From positions 1-30,832 of the forward strand of contig FTLJ01000581.1 in the NCBI GenBank assembly GCA_900155495.1: a DNA stretch of 30,832 bases, written 5' to 3'. Both the position numbers and the translations under genes were made by a program. The DNA comes from Porogramme epimiltina (taxonomy: Eukaryota > Basidiomycota > Agaricomycetes > Polyporales > Polyporaceae). The notes under the pieces are model-generated. The model saw only the letters and a list, made by a program, of their open reading frames with translations. It ran no database searches and had not been told where the DNA came from. Below are positions 9,023-20,423 of the stretch, one piece after another. The stretch's first letter is position 1. Each line of letters starts with the position of its first letter.

Positions 9023-12000
9023 ATGGCGGATGGCGCGCCGCCCCCGGAGGAGGACTTCAATTCGATTCCCATATCTGACCGGCTCGCACACAAGAACTGG
9101 AAGGCCCGAGTCAGCGCATATGAATCCCTCGTAAAGACTTTCCAGACCACCGCCTCCGACTCGGATCCCGCATTCAAGCCTTACATCAACAACCCTGACA
9201 CTCTCAAGAAGATTGCCACAGACGCGAATGCCGTCGCTCAGGAGAAGGGTCTCGAGTGTCTCGTCGCTTTCGTCAAGTTCGCCGGAGAGAATGCTGCTCG
9301 CACACGAGAAGTGGTCGTGCCTGCGCTGGTGGATAAGTGCTTCGGCTCTGCGCGCGCTGGGACGAAAGCTCAGGCAGTAGAGCTGTCATTGCAATACGTA
9401 GAAGTGGAGAACGGGGCAGCGGGTGTTGTGGTATGTCCATTGGCCTATGTGAGCCTCTTCACACTCACCTCCGGCTTCGTATTGTAGGAGAACATCCTCC
9501 CCGGCCTTGCCGCGAAACAACCGAAGACGGTGGCAGGTTGTGTGGTGGCAATCAAGGAAATTGTTAAGTGCGAGTCCTTCACGCATATAAGTTGTGCACT
9601 TTGTGACCGCGGTTGTGCACTCGCTCAGGCAATTTGGTACGACCGTGGTGCCACCACCACCGGTGCTGAAGGCTCTTCCGAAGATCTTTGCACACTCTGA
9701 CAAGACAGTGCGTGCAGAGGGAACGCAACTAGCCCATGTCCTTTATCAATATATTGGTCCTGCTATCGAGACGTTCCTTGCGGACCTCAAGCCGGTCCAG
9801 GTGAAGGAGCTCAAAGAGGCGTTTGAAGTTTTGGAGAAGGAGGGGAAGGGAAGGGGTAGCGTGAAACCCGAGAAGTTGACTAGGCAGGGTGCAAGGGAGG
9901 CTGAAGCTGCGGCGGAGGCGGGTGAAGACGCGGATGCTGGTGCAGCACCGGAAGAAGGTATGTCGTTTACCAGAGAACTTACCGTCCCTAACGCAACTTG
10001 CGTGTGCTTCCAGAAGCACCCCCAGATCCCCGAATGTACGCGGAAGAGGTCGATATCATTCCCAAGCTTCCATCGAATCTGCAAGGGTCCCTCAAGTCCT
10101 CGAAGTGGAAAGAGAGGAAGGAGGCCTTGGATGAACTCTTGACCCTAATCAATGCCACGCCTAGGATCAAAGAAGCCTCAGAATTTGGAGAGTTGGCGAG
10201 GTCGCTCGCAACATGCATACAGAAGGATGCGAACATCAACTGCGTGATGGTCGCCGCCAGCTGTCTGGAGGGGCTAGCAAAGGGGTTGATGTCGGTTTTC
10301 GCCAAGTATAGGGAGAGCGTGGTTCCACCGATGCTGGAGCGGTTGAAGGAGCGTAAAGCGAACGTCACGGACGCCATTGGTAACGCCCTCGACGCGATAT
10401 TTGCCACGGTACGCCATTAAGGTCTCTTTCTCAGTGCTGTACTGACGAGGCGGTGTTCAGACCAACCTCGCGGACATCCTTCCTGATGTTCTCCCGGCCT
10501 TGAACTCTAAGAACCCTCAGGTGAAAGAGGGCACTCTGAAGTTTATTGGAAGATGTCTCTCCACATCCCCTACCCCCATTCCACCACCTCAGATCAAGCC
10601 GCTCTCAGAGGCACTTGCATCTCTTCTTGAGGACTCCTTCGAGGGTGCACGAAACGAGGCTGCTGTTGGTTTGGGCACGCTTATGAAGATGGTGGGAGAA
10701 CGACCACTCAATGCGCTCATGGATGGTCTGGCGGACGTTAGGAAGGCCAAGGTCAAGGAGGCGTTTGACAACGCCAAGGTGAAGGCCAAAGCTGGATCCG
10801 GTCCCGCTCCGAGGGCAGCGGCGCCGCCAGCTGCAAAAGAACCACCGAAGAAGAAGATGCCTCCAGCCAAGCAGGCTCCTACTGTTGAGTTACCTGCGGT
10901 CCCTTCTGAGGATGCGCCCCCGCCTGCCGAGAACAAGCCGTTGAAGAAGCCCCCTGCACGCCTTATGGTGCGTTTATCTGCCTGTATCCGATGCGATAGC
11001 TGATGTATGTCGTGCACTAGGCCAAGAAGCCTGCTGCTCCTGGAGGTGAAGGCGGCAGCGCACCTGCGGCCGCTCCCGCACCGAAAAAGCTCCCGCCTGC
11101 GGCGGCGGCAGCGGCTTCGAAGCCCTCCAAGGGTGGGGCGGCTCCGGCACCTGGCACGTTGGACACTTTCAAGTACAAGCATACACCCGAGGATGCGGAG
11201 GCGCTAGCAGCGGAACTCATTCCAGCTAAGTTCGTTACGGACCTGGGCGATTCCAATTGGAAGGTTCGACTAGCCGCACTTGAGGAGATGACTACTTGGG
11301 TTGAAGGAAACGTCAGCGACCTTGATTCGGAAATCGTCGTCCGCTTCTTGGGCAAGAAGGGGTGGAACGAAAAGAACTTCCAGGTGTGTATCGTTGCCAA
11401 AGTAATGTATTCAACTTCTGAGTACATCTTCTCTAGGTATCCGCGAAGTTGTACGGCATCTTGAACATCCTTGCGAGCGACTGCCCTTCCTTCGGCCGTG
11501 CCTCTATTGCCTTGTCGATCCCTCACCTGAGTGAAAAGTTGGGTGACAATAAGCTGAAGAAACCTGCCGGTGAAACGCTCCTCCTGTATGCTGAGAAAAC
11601 ATCACTCCAGTTCGTGCTAGGACATGGTATGCTCGTCCGTGCCGTTCATCTTTCCTCTTATACTCACCTGTGCCTCCAGCCTACGACCCGATGTCCAAAC
11701 AAAAGGCTCCGAAAGTTGTCGCTGACTCTCTCGTATGGGTAGAGCAAGCCCTTGTGGAGTTTGGTATCGCCGGTCTCTCTCTGCGCAGCCTCATCGAGTT
11801 CCTCAAGAACGCGTTGAAGAATTCAAACGCCGCCGTGCGAACTAGCGCTACTAAAGCTTTGGTGACGGTCAAGTTGTTCGCGGGGTCATGTGAGTGACTT
11901 GCTCTTGTGTATACTGGTGGCATCTGATATGTGGAGTTTAGCTATCAAGGACTTGATTGAGGACCTTAATCCTCAACTACTGACCACTATCCTCGGCGAG

Positions 12001-15000
12001 TTTGACAAGGTGGAAGGTACACCTGCCCCAGAGCCGACACGGACGTCTGTAGATGTTGCTAGCATGGCACCTTCTGGCGGCTCTAGCGGAAAGAGCGGTG
12101 CGTCCGGAGGGGATCCACTGGACGACCTGTTCCCTCGTGTGGAGATCGACGGCCTTTTGAAGGGAACAACTATCCTCGCTGATGCAAAGAGCGACGCTTG
12201 GAAGACTAAGAAAGAAGCTCTCGAGACACTCCAGGCCATCTTAGATCAAGGCGCGAACAAACGGCTGAAGCCTAGTATGGGTGCGTCGCCGCCGGTCGAC
12301 CTTTGGTAGAAGTACACATCTCATGGCTTTTTCGTAGGCGAAATTGGCCAAGTTCTCAAGGCGCGAGTTACGGATGCGAACAAGGCAGTGCAGACGCTGG
12401 CATTGGACATCGTTGCGAGAATCGCGACTGGTATGGGCAAGCCTTTCGAAAAGCAAACGCGTTTTTTCGTGGTTCCCGTCGCCACCGTTCTTGCCGACCA
12501 GAAGGCGCCTATTCGAGCTGCTGGTCTCACAACCCTGACGGCTATGCTCAACGCCTGTGAAGGGTTCGAGCCGATGGTGTCCGGTATTACAACTGCGCTT
12601 GAGACTCAGAACCCCCTGCAGCGTGCCTCCCTGCTCAATTGGATCGCAGATTGGTTCAAGGAACACGAGCCGACACCTGGTCTTGACCTCAGCACTTGGG
12701 CTGGTCCAGTCGTGTCCTGTCTCGATGACCGGAATGGCGATGTGAGGAAAGGCGCCCAGGCGCTTTTGCCCACCTTGATCGCTTGCGCTGGGTTTGACTA
12801 TGTCATGAGCCAAACTAACTCGCTCAAGTCAGCCTCCAAGTCAACCGCCGTTCCCCTCATTCACGCCGCACGTGGCTCTGCGCCAGCCCCTTCCGCTGCC
12901 AAAAGCGCGCCCCCCGCAGCAGCATCGAAGGCTCCCAAGGCTCCCGCTCCCAAGGCTACTTCGCCGCCGCCATCCGATCCTTCCCCTCCTCCTGCGGAGC
13001 CATCAAAGCTTACTGCCCCTAGCAAGCTCGGGGGAGTACGCCGCAAATTGCCTCAGGGCTCCATCCCTCGCCCCGAATCTCGTGCCGAGACGCCGGCAGA
13101 AGCGACAACCTCGCGCCTTCCTGGCAAGCTTGGAACTGGGCTCAAGCGTCCTGGTGCATCTGTTGCTGGCCCTTCCAAGCCCTCTGCCCCCATCGTAGAA
13201 TCTTCGTCCCTAATTTTCACAAGCCCCAACCCCGAAACCAAGAAACTGCGCTTGAACAAAGACGCCAACAGGTGGATAATCGAGGCCGGTCCGTCGCGGA
13301 AGGATCTAGCTGAGCTGCTACAGCACCAGATGGAACCCCATGCATCGAAGGAGCTGCTCGGCGCGCTCTTCAGTCATGATCACAGCGCTGTCAACGATCA
13401 TGTCAACGGACTCGGGATGATACAGAACTTCTATGGCGACGCCGCGTCAAGCGATGACAGAGTACAATCCATCTGCATTGCAAACTCCGACCTTGCTCTG
13501 AAGTTCGTGTCACTCAAAGTCCATGAGCCGCAATCCAATCTGGTGCAAAAGTGTCTGGATGCTGTCGAGGCGGTGCTCTCTTTCTTCCAAAGCGTGGACT
13601 ACCAACTCACGGATCAAGAGGCTCTCGTATTCATACCCACGATTGTCCACAAGGTACGGTGGCCCTGTCATGTTGCATGATCCATCTGTTGATGATATTC
13701 ATAGCTGGGCGATGCACGAGAGCCTGTGAGAGCCCGCGTCTCTCAAGTCGTTCAGACACTTCCCAAGGTTTATGCCTATAGTCGAGTCTTCCAGCTCCTG
13801 CTCGAACATGGACTTAAGTCGAAGGTGGCAAAGACGAGGCAAGGCACGCTAGACGAACTTGCGGGCTTGTTGAAACGTTTCGGCATTGGAGCGTGTGAAC
13901 CTCCCAAGGCATTCCCTCAACTAGCAGCTATGATATCTGACAAGGATCCGTCAGTGCGCAAGTCCGCACTTGCCGCCTTGAGGTGAGACACCTAACTCGC
14001 GGCCTCCGCACACAGCTCACCTCCTTTCGGCAGTGAGGGCTATGTTTTGGTTGGGGAGAAGATCTGGTCTTTGGTAGGACCTATGTCCCCCAAAGACAAG
14101 ACCCAGTTGGAGGAGCGACTACGACGTGTTCCCGGTACAAGCAGTCCCGATAAGAATGAGTCCGCCCCGCTTGCTACGCATGCCTCTCGTCTCGCTACAG
14201 GGATCCCTAGGTCTGGGTCCCCTGCTCCCGGCGCAACATCGCGAATAGGGGGTATCCCGCGCTCGGCCAGTCCTGCTCTAGTAGCTCCATCGCGAATCAT
14301 GCGACCTAACTCCCCTCCTCAAGCATATGCCCGCTCGTCATCCCCCGCCCCTGCTCAGGTATCGAAGATTGCCGGACCATCTCAGATCCAACCGCCAGGG
14401 TCTCCAACCTCTCTCGCCCGTCCAAAGAGCTTCTTACCTTCCCGCTTGGGCCCTCCCCGATCTCGTTTCAATAGCACGTCTGCACCGAGTGGACCTCCGC
14501 CAACGATCCAATCACGTTCTTCTATGGATGATGACGTATTTGCTGCCAATGGTCATCATGCTGGACCCACTCGACATTCCATTGAGGAGCAGCACGAACC
14601 CACCGAGGAGAATGGTACGGACGAGATCACAGTCACGATTTCGAGTATCCTCAGCAACGACCCGGCAAGGAGTGTCGAGGCCCTCAAGAGGATCCAGAAA
14701 GTGCTCGAGGTCGGCCCGGAGGAAGGGCCGTCGTCCACTGCGTACCAAGAATTGGCAGAACACACGGAAGGCTTGGTTGAGACCATCACACTTCAAATGG
14801 CTCATGTCTTCGAGCACCCCGAAGACATAACACTTCCGGAGAACTTCCGTTTGGCGAAGCACCTCATCCAGACTTTGAATGCTTTCTGTGACCACGTCTT
14901 CCTTGCAGAGTCCCTGACGGTCGACATCTTGACCTCGCTTCTGGAGGAGCTCACACTTCGTCTCCTTCAGACAGACAACAGTCCGGACAATAAGGTCAAA

Positions 15001-16406
15001 GACCTCTCCCGATTCATCAACATGATTATACTCCGGCTATTCGCCACTGGCAGGCGAATGTCTATCTTCCGGTACGCAGTCACACCTTGGTTACATCATA
15101 TCTTCCGCTCATGGGAGGCTTTAGTGCTCTCTTCGCACTGCTCCTCCGAATAGTGAAGCCATTCCCAGCGAATGGTACTGCTCCGGATTCACAGGAAGCC
15201 AAAGTTGCTGAGCTTGTTCTGAAGTGTGTCTGGAAGCTCGCGAGGAGTATACCTCAAGATCTGGAAAAGCAGATTCTCGACCCCGTCGAGCTCTTCCCGG
15301 CTGTCGAGCACTTCCTGCAGTCCGTCCCTCCCAACGAATGGCGGGCGCGTGCGACGAACAAGGTGCCATGTGGAGATATGCCTTTGAGGACAATCAAAGT
15401 TATTATCCAGCACGTCGTAGGTAAGATAATCGATAACGGCCTTGCTCTATGGACAGCGCACTAACCACCATATAGCACACTACAACGACGAAGCCTACGA
15501 CCATCTTTCGTCAGCATTTGACGACCCTTCCGCCACCATCGTGTATCCCTACGTGTATCGCATCCTCAACTCGTCGCAGAAGACAGCCGCCGAAGCCCCA
15601 ATGCGTCCGCGCGAACCCCTCCGCGATGAATCCAGGCCGGTCAGCAGCGGGCGTGTAACCCCCGAAGAAACAACATCGTCAAGGTCCGTGACGTCGGATC
15701 CTCGGGCTCCTTCCACCTCAAGCCACACTCGAAGTCGAAGCGCATCGTCCAATGCAGACACCGTACAAGAACCCGATCTCGATGACCAGCTCAACACCAT
15801 CATCGACCATATCTCGAGCGAGACAACGGGCGCAATGCACAAGGAAGGCATCACCGAGTTACACCACTACTTGAAGGCGTACCCTCACAAGAAGCCCAAG
15901 GTAGACAAGATCCTGGAGTCGACCGGTACCGCCTTCCGCAAGTACATCACACGTGCACTTGCAAGTCGCGCAACCGAGGACGAGGAGCGGAACGTTGCGG
16001 TGGCCCAGACCTTGTCCAGTAAGCTGCCGTTTTGTTTGGGCACAAGAACATTTCTGACAAGCCACCTAGGGTTGGAGTTCAATGGACGTGACCGGGAACG
16101 CACCACGAGTATATCCAGTAGTGAGTAATAATACTTGAAGGCTATTCTTGTCATTATTGACGTAAATGTCACCTAGTCCGCGACTTGAACGGACACGGCA
16201 CTGTGCCTACCTCCCCAGTGTCGGTTAGCAGTCGCACTGAGACCTCCCCCCGGTCCCCGCCGCGTTCAAGTCTTTCAGACCTGCCAGATGCTCAACAAGA
16301 CCGGTTGTCGAAGTTGCACAACCTGTTCCAGTACAGCAGGCAGAGCACAACGAGCAACGGATCCGCATCTGGGTCGAATGGCAATGGCGTTCGGTCGGCG
16401 AGCTAG
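9023..16406 (+). CDS. STU2: XMAP215/Dis1/ch-TOG family microtubule polymerase with five TOG domains
   Basis: Binds tubulin dimers and drives plus-end growth at spindle poles, kinetochores and microtubule tips. Sixteen exons (9023-9430, 9488-9567, 9629-9957, 10014-10408, 10461-10967, 11021-11383, 11437-11626, 11680-11889, 11942-12280, 12338-13653, 13705-13982, 14034-15071, 15125-15420, 15476-16018, 16070-16120, 16177-16406) join in one frame to 2190 residues. HEAT-repeat TOG domains lie at about 10-240, 280-515, 620-855, 885-1105 and 1235-1500. The tubulin-contacting Trp of the first HEAT loop is visible in TOG1-4 (W26, W304, W653, W914). Lys/Pro/Ala-rich linkers follow TOG2 and TOG4; a Ser/Pro/Arg linker at 1505-1630 carries a TGIP motif. 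A sixth helical domain at about 1660-1940 and a later helical block (HHYLKAYPHKK) match the ch-TOG C-terminal region. Introns are 51-61 nt. The gene symbol is that of the yeast orthologue, which has only two TOG domains. Confidence 0.95.
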
Positions 16407-16800
16407 TTGATAGGACGATAGAGACGGAGGAGAGTGCTTCCGACATATTTTTGCATCTGCATCTGTGTATACCAGACATTGAATCGGCTCCGTACTGTAT
16501 ACGAGTAGTACTTGCGTTGGGGTACCTAATTAGCATTATAGATACCCAACCCACGAGTCCGCCGCGAGTTCGCCGCCGGCTTCTGGAAACCGGTCGGGAT
16601 GGGGTCTGGGGCGAGTCCGACACAGCCGAAGCCCGAGTGAGCGCGAGAGCCCACAAATGTGCGCGCTGGGCCGGTGGCCGACACATGATTGAAGTCATCG
16701 CGCGCCTTCGCGTCTACTTAGCTGTCCCCCTCTCGAGTCCCCCGCTGCGGCCACGCCTCCTCCCCTCCCTCCCTCACGATCTTACGACTTATCTTCGGCC
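16407..16800 (+). promoter_or_regulatory. Spacer with XMAP215 3' end and GPAT promoter
   Basis: A tandem intergenic region of 394 bases. The left part (16440-16560) is AT-richer and probably holds the polyadenylation region. The right part (16710-16800) is strongly CT-rich on the coding strand, with several CCCTC/TCCC runs just before the ATG, a common feature of fungal transcription starts. No convincing TATA box is seen. Confidence 0.45.
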
Positions 16801-19756
16801 ATGGGGTCCACACAACACATCCAGAGCTCCGACGTTGTCTATGATGCTGCGCTCCTCTTTTGGAGAATGGTCACCAACGTCTTCTTCCGAGAGGTCCGTC
16901 CCCGCGGCGCGTTCAATATCCCTCGGGAAGGGCCCGTCATATTCGTGGCTGCGCCCCACAATAACCAGGTGTGCAGTTCTGCAGTATCTACTATATGCTC
17001 TCAAGAGGTTGTTGACATCCCCCTTATTTAGTTCTTGGACCCTCTACTGCTTTACCGAGAAGTGCACAGGGAGACAGGACGGCATGTACAGTCTCTCATT
17101 GCGGCCAAGAGTATGGAGAGGAAATTTGTTGGGTTCTTTGCGGGTATGATGGCTAGCAGTGAGTATCACTCCCCCGTCTAGGCCCGACTTGCGCTCAGTG
17201 TCCCCCAGTTCCCGTTGTACGCGCTGCCGACAGTGCGAAGCCCGGGGCGGGTGAAGTCACTATCTCGGAAGATGACCCATTCCTGGTCATTGGACACGGC
17301 ACCAAGTTCACAACAGAGTTCAGTCCGAAGATGCAAATCATGCTCCCGAGGTCTGTGGGGTCATCCGCCGCGGAGGTAGTGGAGATTCTGTCAGACACCC
17401 AACTGAAGATCCGCAAAGAGTTTTCCGGTACCGCCAAAATTCGGGAAAAAATCAAGGAAGCCCAGGCTGCGGGCCAAAAGGGTCTCTCGTACAAGAGGCT
17501 CCCATTCGTTGACCAACATGAAATGTACCAGTATGTGTACCAATGCTTGACGGACGGCGGGGCTATTTGTATATTCCCTGAAGGTATGACTTGCTGTCTA
17601 TGACGTACTCTTCCGGGTGCTCATTTCATGTAGGTGGTAGCCACGACCGAACAGACCTTCTGCCTCTCAAAGCCGGCGTTTCCATGATGGCGTTAGGAGC
17701 AATGGCAAACAACCCGGACTTGAGAGTCAAGATTGTGCCTGTGGGCCTGTCCTATTTCCACGCGCACCGCTTCCGGTCAAGAGCGGTCATCGAGTTCGGG
17801 TCGCCTTTAGATGTTCCTTCGGAGTTCGTCGAGATGTTCAAGGAGGGCGGACCGAAGAAGCGTGAAGCTGTTGGCAAGTTCCTGAACGTCATCTACGACG
17901 CGCTCAAGACTGTCACGCTGAGGGCACCTGACTATGACACGCTCATGGTGAGTATCTCGCACATGACCGTTTCCGGTGGGAGGCTACAAGCCTTGTCCTT
18001 TACAGCTTATTCAAGCCGCCCGACGACTGTATAAAACACCAGGCCAACACCTGACGCTAGGTCAGGTGGTAGAACTCAACAAACGGTTCCTACAAGGGTA
18101 CCTTCACTTTAAAGACGAACCGAAGGTCCAGAAACTTCGGGACGATGTTCTGAAGTACAACCGTCTTCTGCGCGATCTCGGCCTTCGGGACCACCAGGTA
18201 ATTGGATATACTCTAATTAACGCTGTCCGGTTTGTCTCAACGCAGCCGTCGGTCTAGGTCCCTCGCGCCCAAAAGGCTGGTTGGAAAACCTTCGGGTTAC
18301 TTACCTACCGACTAGGTTTGCTGGCTGCCTGGGCCATCCTGGCACTGCCCGGGGTAGTCCTCAATGGGCCCATTTTCGTCACGGCTTCGATCATCTCGCG
18401 CAAAAAGGCTAAAGGTAAAGCATAGACTCAGACTCTAGAACTTGTCTCTCACAAGACTCCCACAGAGGCCCTTGCGGCATCCGAAGTCAAAATTGCTGGT
18501 CGCGATGTGCTGGCCACATGGAAAATCCTAGTCGCTCTCGGTGTGACACCAATACTCTATGCCTTCTACGGCGTTCTTGCTGCGGTGGTGGCGGCAAAGG
18601 CAGGCGCGCCCCTGAAGTGGAAAATCTGGACGCCTTTCATTGTCCTCATGATTCTCCCCATGATCGGATATGCGGCTCTCAAGTTCGGAGAAGCCGGAAT
18701 GGACGTCCTCAAGTAAGTCTAGGTTGGGCTGAGGCTGGCCGGCTCTTGTTGACGTTTCCCCCATGACAGGTCCGTGAGACCTCTCATTGTCGCATTAATA
18801 CCCGGCCAGCAGCGGTCGCTGGAGAGGGTTAAACGCATGCGGATCGAAGTTTCCAACCAACTAGTAGAAGTGATCAACGAATTTGGCCCCACGATGTTCG
18901 ACGACTTCGATGAGGTGCGTCCCCTATTCAGTGCTCCCCAAACCGTGCCTTATCAACATACACGCAGTGGCGCATCCTCGTCCCTTCCGCAACCGCCCCA
19001 CCGTCAAGCGGCCAACCCGGCATCTGGCGGCGGAAGAGTGCAACAGGTGGCGTCGACGCTCAGGGCAACCTCCTCGTGCACCCCATGGTATGTGCCCATT
19101 CCCCAACCCCCACACCCCCCACACGCAGCTTTCTCATTCCCCGCCCTCCCCAATCCCCACACTCCCCACAGACCTGGCTCGACGAACGCCTCTTCGGATG
19201 GAGCCGCAGCGCGCGGCGCGGGACGAGCGCGTGGGCCGGCACGCGCAGCCACGAAATCAGCCGCGCGGCGACGCCCGACGTGTCCGACGAGGAGGACGCG
19301 CCCGACTACGATGACCTCCTCGCCGTCCCCGGCGCAGGTGTCAACGGCAACGGCGTGGGCAGCGACGACGGCGCAGGGCTCGCGTCGCGCCCGCGGAGCC
19401 AACGCAGCTCGTACGCAGACCTCCAGCGCCTCCGCCGTTCGTCGAGCGCCGCTCCCACCAATGGCGGCGGCGCACACCTCCAGCCACTCTCGCCCGTCTC
19501 GCCCGCCACGTCGTCGGCCGTCGCGTCCGCGGGTGGAGACAAGGACAAAGACAAGGACGGGAAGGACGGGCTGCACTTCCGCGGGCAGGCCGCGCGGCCG
19601 CGCAAGCCGAGCCTGTCGGACAGCGTGCCCGTAGAGGTGATCGGGCAGGTCGACCGCGCGGAGCCGTTCGTGGACGCGACGACGGACCTGAACCGGGAGA
19701 TGAAGAAGCGGCGGGAGAGCATGAGCTCCGAGGGCGAAGGCGCGGGCAAGGCTTAG
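16801..19756 (+). CDS. SCT1: Glycerol-3-phosphate / dihydroxyacetone-phosphate O-acyltransferase, Sct1/Gpt2 type
   Basis: Catalyses the first acylation of glycerolipid synthesis in the ER membrane, making lysophosphatidic acid from glycerol-3-phosphate and acyl-CoA. Ten exons (16801-16968, 17032-17158, 17209-17583, 17634-17947, 18006-18197, 18258-18414, 18466-18712, 18770-18914, 18968-19087, 19172-19756) give 809 residues; yeast Sct1 and Gpt2 are near 750. Acyltransferase motif I is PHNNQFLDP (H53, D59), motif III is FPEGGSHDR (221-229), and IVPVGLSY follows as motif IV. Between motifs I and III is the extra segment (GHGTKF, EFSGTAKIREKI) typical of the fungal enzymes. Hydrophobic helices lie at about 403-437, 464-488 and 498-515. 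The C-terminal 195 residues are Ser/Arg/acidic and GC-rich, probably a phosphorylated cytosolic tail. Whether it is nearer Sct1 or Gpt2 cannot be told by eye. Intron 5 must use the acceptor at 18257 and skip the one at 18245. Confidence 0.93.
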
Positions 19757-20423
19757 TAGGCTCGGGCCTTAGGCCTTAGGGGCGTTTCCGCGCGAGGGCC
19801 GACCGAGGTCGCGGGACGCGCGGCGGGGCGGCGGGCGGAAAACGGGCGCAACCGCGAACTACATCACTATACTAGTACGTACTACTTTCTGCGTTGAAGC
19901 GTGAACGGGGGACGCGTCGTGCGTGCCTCCGGTTCACGCGACAACACATGAGCATGAATTGTGGGGGGATCCGGGGTCTCGTTCTGTCGGGTTTGCCATG
20001 TGTGTAACATGTCGGGGGACACTACTGTACGCTATGAAATCACGGACGTGGACGCTCGTCGTTCTCCCTCTCCCTCTCTCCTTCGAATACCTTACTATAC
20101 CTACGCGTCCGCAGCTCTACTTGCATCGCTATCTCCTGCCCCGACATCATTCGTCGTTGCTCGCAAATATAAAACTCGTGTGTGGACGACGTGTATTGCA
20201 TACAGTGGCTCAGTTATTTGACCCGAGCCTATAGGGGGCGAGTGTGATACAACCAAACGTGGTGGAGGCGACGGAGATGGACGACGTGCGATACAGCAAG
20301 GGGACAGCATAGCGGGTGCCCCCGCGGCAACGATACAACTGTGCGATAACTGAGCCCCACGGTGGCCACGGGCAGCGGCGTGCCCACGGTGACCACGGAC
20401 GACGGTGGGACGCGCGCGGGTGC
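19757..20423. other. Convergent 3' intergenic region (GPAT / MetAP1)
   Basis: About 670 bases between two stop codons facing each other, so it should hold both transcription ends. A perfect 12-base palindrome, TAGTACGTACTA, lies at 19873-19884 about 115 bases after the GPAT stop. The small open frames here are shadows. No gene is seen. Confidence 0.5.

Noticed and set aside
18774..19634. 286-codon frame overlapping the GPAT tail
   Set aside because: It crosses two introns needed for the conserved GPAT frame and becomes Arg/Thr/Ser low complexity; it is a shadow frame.
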